Source: Pedobacter cryoconitis
GTDB lineage: Bacteria; Bacteroidota; Bacteroidia; Sphingobacteriales; Sphingobacteriaceae
Direction of reading: 5' to 3'
NCBI RefSeq assembly: GCF_003259615.1
Contig: NZ_QLLR01000003.1
Location: 124,001 to 188,000 of the forward strand
DNA length: 64,000 nucleotides
Position 1 is the first letter of the stretch. Each line of letters starts with the position of its first letter. The notes beneath the pieces were generated by a model that saw only the letters and a program-made list of their open reading frames with translations, ran no database searches and was not told the DNA's origin. Shown in pieces: positions 8,291 through 18,330 of the stretch. Made by a program: the position numbers and the translations under genes.

Positions 8291-9792
8291 TTACCCAATT
8301 TCCTCAGGCCATCTTTGGCCTGGGTTTCAATACTATTCTCATACTCATGATTTTTCATATTGATTGCCTGGTTAAAGTAAGCTTTAGCCTTGGCATCATT
8401 CTTTTTCTTTGCATAGATCTTACCCATATTCAAAGCAGAAGTTGCCGCGTAATAATACTTTAAATTTTTCCCGTAGTTTACAGCATTCTGATAATGTTGT
8501 AAAGCACTGTCATCTTTATCCAGCGCATCATAGATCCTGCCCATGCGATAATAAAACTCTACTTTATCTTTTATGGCCTGATAGGCTGAAGCACTTTCTC
8601 CTGACAATACATCCAGTGCTTTAGTATAATATCCACCATCAAATAATAATCTCGATTTTAATAACCCCTTATCAGGAACAGGAGCACCAGCCTCATTCAT
8701 AGCCTGCTTATCTTTTTCAGCATAAGTATAGCCAGCACTTTTAACCTTGGCATTATACCCCTTATAAGCCCCCGTGTCGCCATTTAATAAAGCAACCCAA
8801 GACAAGTGAAGGTTCGCGTCTTTAATGTAATTCACGCCCTTATTCAGCTGCAGGAACCTCTTGAAATTATTTGATGCCGAATAATCCAGCTTATTCAATT
8901 TTGCAGTTCCCATTAAAAGTTCCAGGTAAGGAAATGCCTGGTAACCTTCTCCTGCAGGCCGTTTCGCCAAAATAGCGATTGCCTCATCATTGTGACCATT
9001 CCGTGCGCAAACATAAGCCTGCAAATAAGCCTTCAATAAGCTGCTATCAGAAATCCTGGCTGTGTATTTCATAGTTTTAGCATAAGCATCCGGAGAATGG
9101 ATTACATCAGATAAAACATAAGAATAATAGAAAACTACCTCTTCATAAAATGGCTCGAATGAAGAACGGGGAAGATTTTGTGCAAGTTTATCCAACATCA
9201 ACAGCCCTTTTTGTACATCACCTTTTACGCCAAAAGTAGAAAGCATACTTTTCAGCGTCCCATCAGGAAGGTTTCCCAAAAAGACGTTGATCAAACCCAG
9301 ACCTTTACCATTTAGATGAAATCCTGGAAATTTCTTACTATTCTCCTGCAAAAGGCTGTTTGCCTTTTTAATTTCTCTGGCAGCTGTAAAATATTCGCCA
9401 TAGCGGCTTCTCAATAAAGCCCACTGTAAATTGATCTCTGCCTGCGCATACAGATAATAAGGAGATTTCTCATCATCATCCTCAATTTGACTGAGTCTGC
9501 TGGATTTTTCATCCTTCAGCCTGTCAAAATCCTGCTTACTTTCAACCGTAATCAGGTAAAAGTAATCTGCATAATTCTCTAATAATGGTACTATAGCATT
9601 TTTAGGATGTGCACTCTTTTCAGCAGCAATCAATTGCTTCGCCGCATTAATTTTAAGTTCAAATATCAATTGATAAGCCTTTAAACAATTGGCATTAAAA
9701 TCAAAATTAGCATGAACTGTACCGGGAAGGACTAAAAACAGGGGAAAAAGACAATATCTAAACAGGAGGATGAGTTTCCTTTTGGCGGGCAT
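8287..9792 (-). CDS. Exported tetratricopeptide-repeat protein
   Basis: A 501-residue protein with a signal peptide (residues 1-28, ending TVHA). It is largely helical, with TPR-like repeats clearest in the C-terminal third (VEFYYRMGRIYDALDKDDSA and ALNMGKIYAKKKNDAKAKAY). TPR arrays bind other proteins; no enzymatic motif is seen. It is predicted periplasmic or attached to the envelope. It stands alone between the convergent fabH-like gene and the zinc-ribbon gene, whose terminator lies just upstream. The specific function is unknown. Confidence 0.8.
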   Translation of the reverse strand: MPAKRKLILLFRYCLFPLFLVLPGTVHANFDFNANCLKAYQLIFELKINAAKQLIAAEKSAHPKNAIVPLLENYADYFYLITVESKQDFDRLKDEKSSRLSQIEDDDEKSPYYLYAQAEINLQWALLRSRYGEYFTAAREIKKANSLLQENSKKFPGFHLNGKGLGLINVFLGNLPDGTLKSMLSTFGVKGDVQKGLLMLDKLAQNLPRSSFEPFYEEVVFYYSYVLSDVIHSPDAYAKTMKYTARISDSSLLKAYLQAYVCARNGHNDEAIAILAKRPAGEGYQAFPYLELLMGTAKLNKLDYSASNNFKRFLQLNKGVNYIKDANLHLSWVALLNGDTGAYKGYNAKVKSAGYTYAEKDKQAMNEAGAPVPDKGLLKSRLLFDGGYYTKALDVLSGESASAYQAIKDKVEFYYRMGRIYDALDKDDSALQHYQNAVNYGKNLKYYYAATSALNMGKIYAKKKNDAKAKAYFNQAINMKNHEYENSIETQAKDGLRKLGN

Positions 9793-9870
9793 AAATAAAA
9801 TATTTCTATACGGTTAATCCATGAAAACGACGAAGACGGCGTTATTATTTTAAATTTTAAAAAAACTGTA

Positions 9871-9902
9871 TAAAAAAAACGGCCAGATTACAATCTGACC
9901 GT
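9871..9902 (-). terminator. Rho-independent terminator of the zinc-ribbon gene
   Basis: An 11-bp stem (9879-9889 with 9892-9902, one G-U pair) is followed on the minus strand by eight T (9872-9879). It lies 30 bp after the stop codon of the zinc-ribbon gene. Confidence 0.8.
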
Positions 9903-9932
9903 TCTTTTATACTATTAGCAATAACTGCTTAA

Positions 9933-10676
9933 TTATGCTGGTACGTTTTCTAATGTTAAAGCTTCATCAACTAAAATTCTTCCGCAATGCTCACATACGA
10001 TGATTTTTTTACGCTGACGAATATCCAACTGACGTTGAGGGGGGATCTGATTGAAACATCCAGAACAAGAATCACGGTCAATAGTTACTACAGCAAGGCC
10101 ATTGTTTGCGTTTCCTCTTAATCTTCTGTAAGCAATTAATAATCTTTCTTCAATTACAGACTCTGCTTTTTCCGATTTTTTGTTTAAAACCTGCTCGTCT
10201 TTTTCAGTTTCAGATGTAATCGTTTGTAATTCTCCTCTTTTGATCTCCAGATCTTTCTTTCTTGATTCCTGATCAGCTAAAGCTTTCTCATAAACTTCAG
10301 TTTTAGAAGAAATATCAAATCCATATTCTCTGATTTTCTTTTCACAAACCTGAATTTCAAGAGATTGGATCTCTACTTCTTTTGTTAAAGCATCATACTC
10401 ACGATTATTTTTTACCTCTTTTAACTGAGTATCATATTTTTTAATCAAAGCCTGAGATTCTTTGATCATATTTTTACGTGTTACAATAGCATCTTCGGTT
10501 TCATCCAATTCAGCTTTGAATTTTTGTATACGTGTATCCAATCCCGCTACCTCATCTTCTAAATCAGCCACTTCCATTGGCAATTCACCACGAATCTGAC
10601 GTATTTTATCAATTTTTGTATGAAGGGTTTGTAATTCGTATAAAGCTTTCAGCTTTTGCTCTACAGTTTGTTCCAT
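9933..10676 (-). CDS. Coiled-coil protein with C4 zinc ribbon
   Basis: A 247-residue cytoplasmic protein. Residues 5-175 form a long antiparallel coiled coil rich in K, E and Q. The C-terminal zinc ribbon has two Cys pairs, CSGC (near 203) and CEHC (near 227), separated by NQIPPQRQLDIRQRKKIIV. It belongs to the family of Helicobacter HP0958 (C4-type zinc ribbon), reported there as a flagellar chaperone. In non-flagellated Bacteroidota the role is unknown; nucleic-acid or protein scaffolding is plausible. In this phylum the gene usually follows nif3. Here nif3 is 14.5 kb away on the same strand, with the accessory block in between. Confidence 0.88.
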   Translation of the reverse strand: MEQTVEQKLKALYELQTLHTKIDKIRQIRGELPMEVADLEDEVAGLDTRIQKFKAELDETEDAIVTRKNMIKESQALIKKYDTQLKEVKNNREYDALTKEVEIQSLEIQVCEKKIREYGFDISSKTEVYEKALADQESRKKDLEIKRGELQTITSETEKDEQVLNKKSEKAESVIEERLLIAYRRLRGNANNGLAVVTIDRDSCSGCFNQIPPQRQLDIRQRKKIIVCEHCGRILVDEALTLENVPA

Positions 10677-10826
10677 TAAATGAAATAATTTATGGGTATG
10701 GGTATAATTATATTTGACTAATTGTCAGTTCTTTAACTGTTTCTTAGCTCTTGCGCAGACTCAAAACAAAATATAATTCCTCAAAATATAGGAATTAATT
10801 GTCATATAGTCTATTGCTAAAGCTTG

Positions 10827-10834
10827 CAAAGATA
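10827..10834 (-). promoter_or_regulatory. Candidate -7 element upstream of the zinc-ribbon gene
   Basis: The minus strand reads TATCTTTG, an exact match to the Bacteroidota -7 consensus TAnnTTTG. A TTG lies about 25 bp further upstream, longer than the usual spacing of about 19. It would give a leader of about 145 bases. It could supply the zinc-ribbon gene with its own promoter now that nif3 is no longer adjacent. Confidence 0.35.
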
Positions 10835-10919
10835 AGTATTATATTTTCTTTCAGCCATACAATTTGCTATTAATCTGCTGATTGGCTTTTAATTAAATAT
10901 TTTATCCCGTATATCCTCC

Positions 10920-13349
10920 TTATTTCAACCTTCCTTTTAAGTCTTCACTGGCCGTACTCCGTTGTTTACCACCCGCTCCGTCTCCTCCAAAGCGATAACT
11001 GAAAGAGAGCACTACAGCACGGCTGTCTGGTCTGCTGTGGCTATAAGTAGAGATATTCCCATACGTTGCAGATTGCTTAATCTGTTTACTCTGGAAAATA
11101 TCATTGACCAGCAATTTTAATGTTCCCCTATCCTTAAGGATGTCTTTCTGGCCGCCCGCAGACACCATATAGTAGCTTCTGGTCGTAAACACACCCGAAA
11201 CTACTTTCGACTTGTACATTCCACTCAGCTCAGCCTTCCAGCCATTTCCCAGCTTGAATGTATTTTGAGAATCAAATGTAAAACTTGTCCCTTGAATACG
11301 CTGTTCACCCTGAGGAGCTGCAATAGAAAAATCATTTCTGAAAAGATTGGCAAACTGCGTTCCTGACCACCATTTGGTAAAATCTACAGACGCTGTAAAA
11401 CTGATTCCATAATTTTTAAAAGTTGCCAGGTTCTCAGGCCGCTGGAAAGCAAGATTACTATCTCCACCCACCAGGCTGCTGATAACATCTGTGCTGGAAT
11501 TATAAGTCAATGTTGTATAATAACGAGAACGAAAGCCATAACTCAGTTCAAAAGCATTCACTATAGACGGATTCAGGTAAGGATTTCCTTCCTCATAAGA
11601 AAAAGGATCCATATATACCCTGAAAGGATTCATATCCCAATAGCCAGGACGTTCTATTCGCTTGCTATAGCTCAACTGTACCCTGTTCTTGTCATTAATT
11701 TCCTGAGTCAGGAATACACTTGGAAATAATTTAAAATAACTTCTTGTTACTAAAGAATCTGTAGTAAGCTGATGCCCTTTCGTATAAGTATACTCTCCCC
11801 GCAGCCCCACCTGAATGCTGAATTTTCCAATATCTTTTTTCAGGTTCACATAACCGGCCTGAATTTGTTCCTTATAAATAAAATCATTACTAGTAGAGTG
11901 ATCAGGAACATAAACCCCATTTTGTAAGGTGTCATATTTCAGTTTATTCTCCATCCGTACCACACTTCCTTTCCAGCCTGCTTCGAGTTTACCTAGTTTA
12001 CCCGCAGGCAGTACGTAATCAATCTTCCCCACATAAATGTCATTGTCAGAAGGAAGATCACCGATTCTGGATTTTAATGCAGGCAGAAGCATATTCTGCG
12101 AGCCCATAAATCTCGTGTCCAGCTGCTGATCCATTTTAGAAAAGTGCGAAACATAATCCAGATCTGCTGTTAATTCATGTCCCTTATCATTAAAAAGGTG
12201 CTTATAATTAATATTATAAAGCATATCAGTACACTTTTCCTTACCAGTGGTATTCGTATGCGCGTCCCATATTACATCGCCTGTTTCATTATTGTATAAC
12301 AGGTTCCTGGTAGGCTGGACAGATGGATATTTACCAACCCCTCCATTCACCATGAAACCTAAAGTATTTTTCTCATTCAAAAACAGGTCCATTCCTGCCT
12401 GGAAATTATGCGAACGTAGTTTCGCTTTTTCATCCATTCGCTGAACAGAACTGTTATAAGAAGCTTTTCCTTCACCCATTCCATCCCGGTAAAAATCTCT
12501 TTTTACCTCATCAGAACCCTTTAAATCCTGGTAGAAATAATTATAATTTCCAAAGAAACTCACCTTTTCAGTCCGGTAATTCAGGCTTGTCCCTCCACCA
12601 AACCGGGCCGATCTTCCAGCACCGCCATTTGCAGAGACAGTTCCGTTTAAACCTGCCTTTGTCTGCTTCTTTAGGATAATATTTACAATCCCGCCATTAC
12701 CCGCAGCATCATATTTAGAAGATGGGCTTGCCATGATTTCAATTCTGGAGATCGTATTCGAAGCAGTTCCCCTTAGTAAATTTGCCAGCTGATTTCCTGA
12801 AAGGTAGGTAGGCTTTCCATTAATCATCACCATCGTGCCCGGCCGGCCTTTTAAACTAAGCTCACCGTTCTCGCTCATGGTTACACCCGGAGCCTTATTC
12901 AATAATTCTAAAGCTGTTCCTCCTTCGGCCATTACACTATTCTCTACATTCATGACCATCCGGTCAAGCTGTTGTACAATTGTCGCTTTATTCGCTTTAA
13001 TCTCTACTGTATTTAAAGCCAGCTGCTCAGCAACCAACCGGATACGTCCAAGATTAGAAACCAATGCTGTCCCGTTTAACTCCAAAGGCTCACTCATATA
13101 ATGCTGGTAGCCAATAAAACTGATCTTGACAAAATATTTGCCCTTTGGAACATTAGAAAGATTAAAATAACCAGTCGAATCACTTACCACAGCCTTTACC
13201 TTAGTAGAATCTGCAGCACTCAGCAGAAAAATTCCCGCATAACTTACCGGTTTTTGATGCTCGTCCGTTAAATGACCTCTTACCTGATGCGTCTGCGCAT
13301 TTAACTGAGCAAACAGGAAGAAACTGATTAGAGTCAGGATTATTTTCAT
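10920..13349 (-). CDS. TonB-dependent receptor-like outer-membrane beta-barrel protein
   Basis: An 809-residue outer-membrane protein. The signal peptide ends at LNAQ (residue 19). A carboxypeptidase-regulatory-like domain follows (about 22-105). A plug-type domain (about 115-230) has LLNKAPGVTMSENGELSLKG and SRIEIMASPSSKYDAAGNGG. The long C-terminal barrel matches the outer-membrane beta-barrel family of Bacteroidota. There is no N-terminal signalling (STN) domain. The start codon overlaps the stop of the upstream PepSY gene (ATGA), so the two are translationally coupled. Pairing with a PepSY protein suggests uptake of an iron chelate or other metal ligand; the ligand is unknown. Confidence 0.85.
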   Translation of the reverse strand: MKIILTLISFFLFAQLNAQTHQVRGHLTDEHQKPVSYAGIFLLSAADSTKVKAVVSDSTGYFNLSNVPKGKYFVKISFIGYQHYMSEPLELNGTALVSNLGRIRLVAEQLALNTVEIKANKATIVQQLDRMVMNVENSVMAEGGTALELLNKAPGVTMSENGELSLKGRPGTMVMINGKPTYLSGNQLANLLRGTASNTISRIEIMASPSSKYDAAGNGGIVNIILKKQTKAGLNGTVSANGGAGRSARFGGGTSLNYRTEKVSFFGNYNYFYQDLKGSDEVKRDFYRDGMGEGKASYNSSVQRMDEKAKLRSHNFQAGMDLFLNEKNTLGFMVNGGVGKYPSVQPTRNLLYNNETGDVIWDAHTNTTGKEKCTDMLYNINYKHLFNDKGHELTADLDYVSHFSKMDQQLDTRFMGSQNMLLPALKSRIGDLPSDNDIYVGKIDYVLPAGKLGKLEAGWKGSVVRMENKLKYDTLQNGVYVPDHSTSNDFIYKEQIQAGYVNLKKDIGKFSIQVGLRGEYTYTKGHQLTTDSLVTRSYFKLFPSVFLTQEINDKNRVQLSYSKRIERPGYWDMNPFRVYMDPFSYEEGNPYLNPSIVNAFELSYGFRSRYYTTLTYNSSTDVISSLVGGDSNLAFQRPENLATFKNYGISFTASVDFTKWWSGTQFANLFRNDFSIAAPQGEQRIQGTSFTFDSQNTFKLGNGWKAELSGMYKSKVVSGVFTTRSYYMVSAGGQKDILKDRGTLKLLVNDIFQSKQIKQSATYGNISTYSHSRPDSRAVVLSFSYRFGGDGAGGKQRSTASEDLKGRLK

Positions 13350-14455
13350 GCCGTTGTTATTTTATTTTTTTTCGTTTTTTTCCTTTTGCCCCACCATACA
13401 TAAAACCCTGTGATAGGTAAACTAGCACAGATCAGGCTGGTTATAAAAGCTATAATTTTGGTAAACAGCCCACCAATAGCACCCACATGCAACGCATAGT
13501 TGGACTTGCGGAGCCAGTCTGCAAAAGCAAGATCAGACAGTCTTTTTCCGGAGGAAGGTAATGTCTCTATCGTATTCGGATCAAAATAAAGATCTCTCCA
13601 ACTTCCATTGTGCATATCTGTACAAGCATAAATTGCCTCATCATCATGATCAGGAATAGAAACTATAATGGAATTCTTTTCATGGACAGCAATCTCTTTT
13701 CTTACTTTGTACCAAACCTTATCCGAACTATAAACAATCGGATTTGGTGGTGGCAATATTTTGATCTCCTGCTGTTTAACCCTTTTGGCCATACTTCCGC
13801 CGCTTAACCAGTAAACGCTTTTCGAGAACCAGGAAAAACTCATCACCAGTCCTGTACAGGCTAATACAACAGCAATTAACAGGGAGTAGAACCCCAATAC
13901 ATTATGAAGGTCATAGTTGAGTCTTTTGAACTTTGCATCCCACTTTATTTTAAAGCTCCTGTTAAAATTCGTTTTGCTCCACTTTTTCGGGTACCATAAA
14001 ATTAATCCGCTGAGGAGCAGCACGAAGAAAATAAACGTTCCCCAGCCCACAACAGCCTTACCAACTTTCCTTCCCATCCAAAAATTCCGGTGCCCCTCAT
14101 CCATGAAATGAAAAAAAGCATCATGATCAGCCACGGCCAGCACCTCACCGGTAAAAGGATTCATATAAACTGTTGAATCAGAATTAATAGTTACATGTGC
14201 AGATTTATCTAACCCATGATACCAGATACTCGCTGCTTTTTTGCCCGGCAAAGCTTTCGCCAAACGTTCAGCCAGCTGAGAAGGAGGGAGGTACTTACTT
14301 TCCGCCTCCGGTTTTACGCTCAGATACGGATACAGCAGGTTATTTATTTCCTGCTCAAATACTAAAATGCAGCCTGTAAGACTAACAACTACTACGATAA
14401 TACCTGAAGCAAGCCCCAGCCACAAATGGAGCCAGGCATTGATTTTTTTGAACAT
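13346..14455 (-). CDS. PepSY-associated transmembrane protein
   Basis: A 369-residue inner-membrane protein with about four helices, near 13-35, 138-158, 190-212 and 335-355. It has the family's typical N-terminus (INAWLHLWLGLASG), the periplasmic segment DEGHRNFWMG and a lysine-rich cytoplasmic tail. PepSY-TM proteins, including characterised siderophore-iron reductases of this type, often accompany TonB receptors. A role in reducing or handling an imported ferric chelate is therefore inferred. It is coupled to the receptor downstream by a 4-bp overlap and separated from the DUF4374 gene upstream by a terminator. Confidence 0.85.
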   Translation of the reverse strand: MFKKINAWLHLWLGLASGIIVVVVSLTGCILVFEQEINNLLYPYLSVKPEAESKYLPPSQLAERLAKALPGKKAASIWYHGLDKSAHVTINSDSTVYMNPFTGEVLAVADHDAFFHFMDEGHRNFWMGRKVGKAVVGWGTFIFFVLLLSGLILWYPKKWSKTNFNRSFKIKWDAKFKRLNYDLHNVLGFYSLLIAVVLACTGLVMSFSWFSKSVYWLSGGSMAKRVKQQEIKILPPPNPIVYSSDKVWYKVRKEIAVHEKNSIIVSIPDHDDEAIYACTDMHNGSWRDLYFDPNTIETLPSSGKRLSDLAFADWLRKSNYALHVGAIGGLFTKIIAFITSLICASLPITGFYVWWGKRKKTKKNKITTA

Positions 14456-14464
14456 TGGAATGGA

Positions 14465-14500
14465 ATAAAAAAGGGCCGCTTACTCCTGGTAATACGGCCC
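14465..14500 (-). terminator. Rho-independent terminator after the DUF4374 gene
   Basis: A GC-only 6-bp stem (14473-14478 GGGCCG with 14495-14500 CGGCCC), extendable by three A-U pairs inside, is followed on the minus strand by TTTTTTATT. It lies 17 bp after the DUF4374 stop and 10 bp before the PepSY start. It should separate or attenuate the PepSY-receptor pair relative to the upstream genes. Confidence 0.75.
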
Positions 14501-14516
14501 AACAAAACACAATATT

Positions 14517-15749
14517 TTAATACGTTAATTTCGAGATAGCAGTTACGCCAGCTGCACCTTCAATATGAACACCTTTTGTTGCAGTTCCATTGTCTGCATT
14601 AATAATGTACACATAGTATTCACCTGCACTATCCTCCATTACATAGTTGATTGTTTTACCGTCTTGTTCAGCATAAACAATTAGCTTAAATCCGCCAAAT
14701 TCATGTACAGGAACTCCTGTAACCGGGGTAACCGTATTGTTAAATACATCAGCAATAATCATCTTGATTTTTCCACCAGTCGCTTTGGCATCAGTATAAA
14801 CCGCCATCAGGAATTTACCTTTACCAATATATTCACCCCTGCAAATCTTTGATCCTACAGCTGCTTCAATATTAAAGAAATAAGATTTATCGAATTGTTC
14901 CGCTCCTTTTTTGATACGAACAATACCAGACGGTTTTGTCGATGTTCTTTGTTCACCATCACCTGATGCAGTAGACCAGGCATAAGTATCCCCGTTCTCA
15001 ATTTGCTTAAGGCCCTGCTGACTGCTCCAGTCTCCGATAAAACCAGTACGGTCATCAGAGATTGTTTTTTCGTATTTAAGCTCAGGATAACTGAAAACAG
15101 CCACCCATGTACTGTCTAAACTACCATATTCACCTTCGTAAACCCGGCCACCAGGCGTATGTTTAAACTTATAGTAAGGAAGATATATTTTATTATCTAC
15201 CTCAAATAAACCTGTCCATACAGCGTTAAAGCCTGTTCCTGTTATTTTCTTTAAATCTGTTGTGCTTCTTCCTGCAAGCTGAAGATTGATCGCGTCAAAA
15301 CGATATAATTCTCCAACACCACTTGAACGGGGATCACCACCGCCTACCCAGAAATCACTACCGACTTTACCAGATACACCGGTACGGAAGGTTGTTACTG
15401 CTCTTCCGGCTTCAAATATTTTACCTTGTTCATTCAGACGAAATGGTCTTACCAACCCCTGTTCATTATAAGCTTGTGCAAATACTGTATTATTCTGAAC
15501 GATAAAAGACCAGGCATCTACTTCTACACCATTATTGGTTGATGAAACTCCTCCTTTGGTAATATCATCTGTACTTACGATATAAGTTGCAGCACCATCG
15601 CCCTTTCCAGTATAAACAAATACATATTTTGAACGCCCTGGCTTCCCTGGGTCTACAGGAGCATCCGGAGTTTTATCCTTGCTGCAAGCACCTAATAGTA
15701 CTGCCATTCCTAACATACCTGTTATTAAAAAATTAGTAGTCTTCTTCAT
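14517..15749 (-). CDS. DUF4374 family lipoprotein
   Basis: A 410-residue predicted lipoprotein with lipobox LLGAC (Cys22) followed by a proline-rich linker. The rest is made of repeated beta-strand-rich blocks consistent with a propeller-like fold (for example YVFVYTGKG, WVAVFSYPELKYEK and SGIVRIKKGAEQFDKSYFF). DUF4374 proteins are known mainly as companions of TonB receptors and PepSY proteins in Bacteroidota, and no activity is established. It follows the TonB receptor gene by 48 bp and ends at a terminator. A second, divergent member is encoded 3 kb upstream (18438-19625). Ligand capture or surface sensing for the receptor is the likeliest role, by inference. Confidence 0.85.
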   Translation of the reverse strand: MKKTTNFLITGMLGMAVLLGACSKDKTPDAPVDPGKPGRSKYVFVYTGKGDGAATYIVSTDDITKGGVSSTNNGVEVDAWSFIVQNNTVFAQAYNEQGLVRPFRLNEQGKIFEAGRAVTTFRTGVSGKVGSDFWVGGGDPRSSGVGELYRFDAINLQLAGRSTTDLKKITGTGFNAVWTGLFEVDNKIYLPYYKFKHTPGGRVYEGEYGSLDSTWVAVFSYPELKYEKTISDDRTGFIGDWSSQQGLKQIENGDTYAWSTASGDGEQRTSTKPSGIVRIKKGAEQFDKSYFFNIEAAVGSKICRGEYIGKGKFLMAVYTDAKATGGKIKMIIADVFNNTVTPVTGVPVHEFGGFKLIVYAEQDGKTINYVMEDSAGEYYVYIINADNGTATKGVHIEGAAGVTAISKLTY

Positions 15750-15797
15750 TGTTTTATTTATTTAATTATTAAAAGCTGATTTAAACGGGCACTCTGA

Positions 15798-18242
15798 TCA
15801 GAGGCCTCTTTTTTTAGAAAAATAATAGCGGAGCTTAATGTTAAAAGCGCGGCTGGGCTTCTGCAATGCGTAATTATCAAACAGCTCAGCATCAGTTAAA
15901 TTCAGACACTCTACTGCGATATTATATTTTCCACCTCCCATGGCATAGATCATATTAACATCGTGTGCCCACTGGGTCGGCACAACCATTTTAGTCTCTT
16001 TAGAACCTTGTCCTGGCCAGTACAGGTAAAATTTATTGACGAACAACACGTTATAACCTAAAGTAAGCTGGTTACCTTTTTTCAGGACATTATTGAAATA
16101 AAAGCTGCCGTTTGCATTTCCAAAAAGGTAGGGAGTATTAGGAATACGATCTCTGTAAATGACACTTCTGGTTTTCGAGAGCTCACCTGAAATCAGTCTG
16201 TCGAATTCATTATCATTCCTTAAATTCTGATAAGTGAAACTGGTATTCAACGTGAACAGCTGCTTATAAGCATAACGCAATTCTGCATCAATACCACGAT
16301 TGGTTACTTTACCTTCATTGCTAAACTTGCTTAAATATCTTCCATTACTTGCCCCAGGCAATACATTAGCCCGGATATAATCATTCGCATTACGGAAAAT
16401 ATAATTAGCCTGAATTTGAAAGAAATGTGTTTTATTTATTTCTGTAGTATAAGTTGCTCCAATATTAATATTATCGCTACTCTCCGGCTTCAGTTCCAGA
16501 TTCGCAACCGTCAAATAAACATTACCAAAGAACTCATCATTATCAGGCAGACGATAAGCCTTCTCGTAAGAAGCCTTTAACTGAAGATTTTCTGTTAAGA
16601 AATAAGATCCCGCAAATCCATAACCTTGCTTAGATAAATCCGAGCTTCGCGAGAGGATAGTATAAGTTGTTATTTTAGTCGAATTATCAAAATCCCTGAC
16701 TACATTATTACTCGTTATGTGTTGATTATATTGTTTGATAAAGGCAGTGAAATTTAATTTTTCATCAAGATTTAAGCGATAACCTAACCCTAAGATGTTC
16801 TTCCTGGAAATCTGAGGCTGCTTGTCCTGCCGGTTATCCGGATCAAAGCGATTCAGTCCTTTCCTGTTAAAAGTCGAAAACTGGTCATTAAGAGATAAAG
16901 AATGACGGTCATTTATGGCATAATTCAATCCTGCATTAGCCAGACCATTATTATTTTTAAACTTAAAGTCTGCCAGATCACCTTCTCCACCAATAGCCTT
17001 TGGATCGTTCCGGTTTCTGGGTACAGAAGATCCATCCCAGGTAAATTTTCGGGGAACCGTATCTACATTACGCTCTTCTCCAAAATTAAAATTTCCATTT
17101 ACCCTTAAATCCAATCCTTTGACAAACAAATCCTTCTTCACATACTTTAAAGTAGGCTGTATGGTATTTCCGGATTTCCATCTTCCACCAAATACATCTT
17201 CCATCCGGTTTCCGACCTGTATATCTGCTTTGTTTTGTCCCAAAGTAATCCCTACCAAGAACTGATCAGCATATTTTTTACCGGATACACCAATATTTGC
17301 GACTACAGTTTCATTGTGATACCGATCATGAAATCTGCGTACTCTTGTCGGTGTATTTACTCCGGTAATACTGTCTGTCACCCCTCCGGTTACCCAGTAA
17401 TTATTGTCAGAATAGTTTTGAAAAGCACTTAATTGTGCCGTAAAACCAGATTTGGCGGTATAACCAGCATTAACCGAGCTTTTATGTGTATTAAAAGAAC
17501 CAAAAGAATAAGAAGCATCTACATAAGTTCTGGGATCTGTGTTGGTCACAATATTTACCGCACCACCCAAAGCATCACCACCAAGCCATACCGGAACAAC
17601 TCCTTTATAAACTTCAATCCTGTCTGCAAAATTCACCGGGATATTATTTAACTGGAAAGAAGATCCAAAATTCTCCATCGGCATACCATCCAGAAAGAAC
17701 TTCACCTGGTTACCAGAAAATCCATTCAAACTAAAAGTCATATTCGACCCCACTCCACCAGATTCACGTACACGGGCACCAGAAACCCTGTTCATTACCT
17801 GCCCAAGGTCCATTGTCGTATTGTGAAGTGCCTTTGCATCTATCGATATTACATTATAAGCCTGCCTGTTGGTTTTCTGATTTTTGCTGAAGCCAAGAAT
17901 AGCGACTTCATCGATCTCTCTCACATCCTGTTTAAGCCTGAAACTAATAGTAGCCTCCTTTGCTGCGATAACTGTTAAGCTTTTCTCTTCTTTAGTACGC
18001 CCCAGCGCATGAATTTTGAGCTGGTAAGTTCCCGGAGCAAGCCCAGCAAAACGGAATTCCCCTTTTTCATCACTGACTGCTGTTTTGTTTAAGGGCAATA
18101 ACTTAATAATTGCGCCCGGAATGGCTTCCGACTGGTCATTATACACATTACCTTTAATCGTGCCGTTCCTGCCGCTCTGAGCTTGAACAAAAAATATCAG
18201 GGCGCACAAAATACCCGTCAGAAAAATTTTCTTAATTTGCAT
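15798..18242 (-). CDS. TonB-dependent receptor (probable siderophore/metal chelate)
   Basis: An 814-residue outer-membrane receptor with a signal peptide (1-21, ending VQAQ). A carboxypeptidase-regulatory domain (about 26-105) contains DEKGEFRFAGLAPGTYQLKI. The plug domain (about 125-235) contains VFLNG-type elements such as KFFLDGMPMENFGS and the signature DRIEVYKGVVPVWLGGDALG. A 22-strand-type barrel follows and ends in the aromatic LRYYF. There is no SusD partner, so it is not a glycan SusC system. It lacks the STN domain used by FecA to signal to FecR, although sigma and anti-sigma genes lie upstream. Its leader contains two hairpins (18274-18330). Confidence 0.9.
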   Translation of the reverse strand: MQIKKIFLTGILCALIFFVQAQSGRNGTIKGNVYNDQSEAIPGAIIKLLPLNKTAVSDEKGEFRFAGLAPGTYQLKIHALGRTKEEKSLTVIAAKEATISFRLKQDVREIDEVAILGFSKNQKTNRQAYNVISIDAKALHNTTMDLGQVMNRVSGARVRESGGVGSNMTFSLNGFSGNQVKFFLDGMPMENFGSSFQLNNIPVNFADRIEVYKGVVPVWLGGDALGGAVNIVTNTDPRTYVDASYSFGSFNTHKSSVNAGYTAKSGFTAQLSAFQNYSDNNYWVTGGVTDSITGVNTPTRVRRFHDRYHNETVVANIGVSGKKYADQFLVGITLGQNKADIQVGNRMEDVFGGRWKSGNTIQPTLKYVKKDLFVKGLDLRVNGNFNFGEERNVDTVPRKFTWDGSSVPRNRNDPKAIGGEGDLADFKFKNNNGLANAGLNYAINDRHSLSLNDQFSTFNRKGLNRFDPDNRQDKQPQISRKNILGLGYRLNLDEKLNFTAFIKQYNQHITSNNVVRDFDNSTKITTYTILSRSSDLSKQGYGFAGSYFLTENLQLKASYEKAYRLPDNDEFFGNVYLTVANLELKPESSDNINIGATYTTEINKTHFFQIQANYIFRNANDYIRANVLPGASNGRYLSKFSNEGKVTNRGIDAELRYAYKQLFTLNTSFTYQNLRNDNEFDRLISGELSKTRSVIYRDRIPNTPYLFGNANGSFYFNNVLKKGNQLTLGYNVLFVNKFYLYWPGQGSKETKMVVPTQWAHDVNMIYAMGGGKYNIAVECLNLTDAELFDNYALQKPSRAFNIKLRYYFSKKRGL

Positions 18243-18273
18243 TACTTTTAAATGATAAACGATTTAGAGGTAA

Positions 18274-18330
18274 CCCCATTTGGGGATGAGTCATACAGGT
18301 ACGAACTGTATGGCTCTTTTTTATTTTTTC
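18274..18330 (+). terminator. Tandem hairpins in the leader of the TonB receptor gene; terminator-like on the plus strand
   Basis: Two adjacent inverted repeats are seen: CCCCATTTGGGG (18274-18285) and an 11-bp stem (18288-18298 with 18306-18316, one G-U pair). On the plus strand the second is followed by TTTTTTATTTTTT, a classic intrinsic terminator. No plus-strand gene ends here. On the minus strand the two hairpins lie in the presumed 5' leader of the receptor mRNA, without a U tail. They may block antisense transcription or form a regulatory leader. Confidence 0.5.

Noticed and set aside
10920..18242. SusC/SusD-type glycan uptake locus
   Set aside because: Neither TonB receptor has a SusD partner, and the neighbours are PepSY and DUF4374 genes, which point to metal or siderophore uptake.
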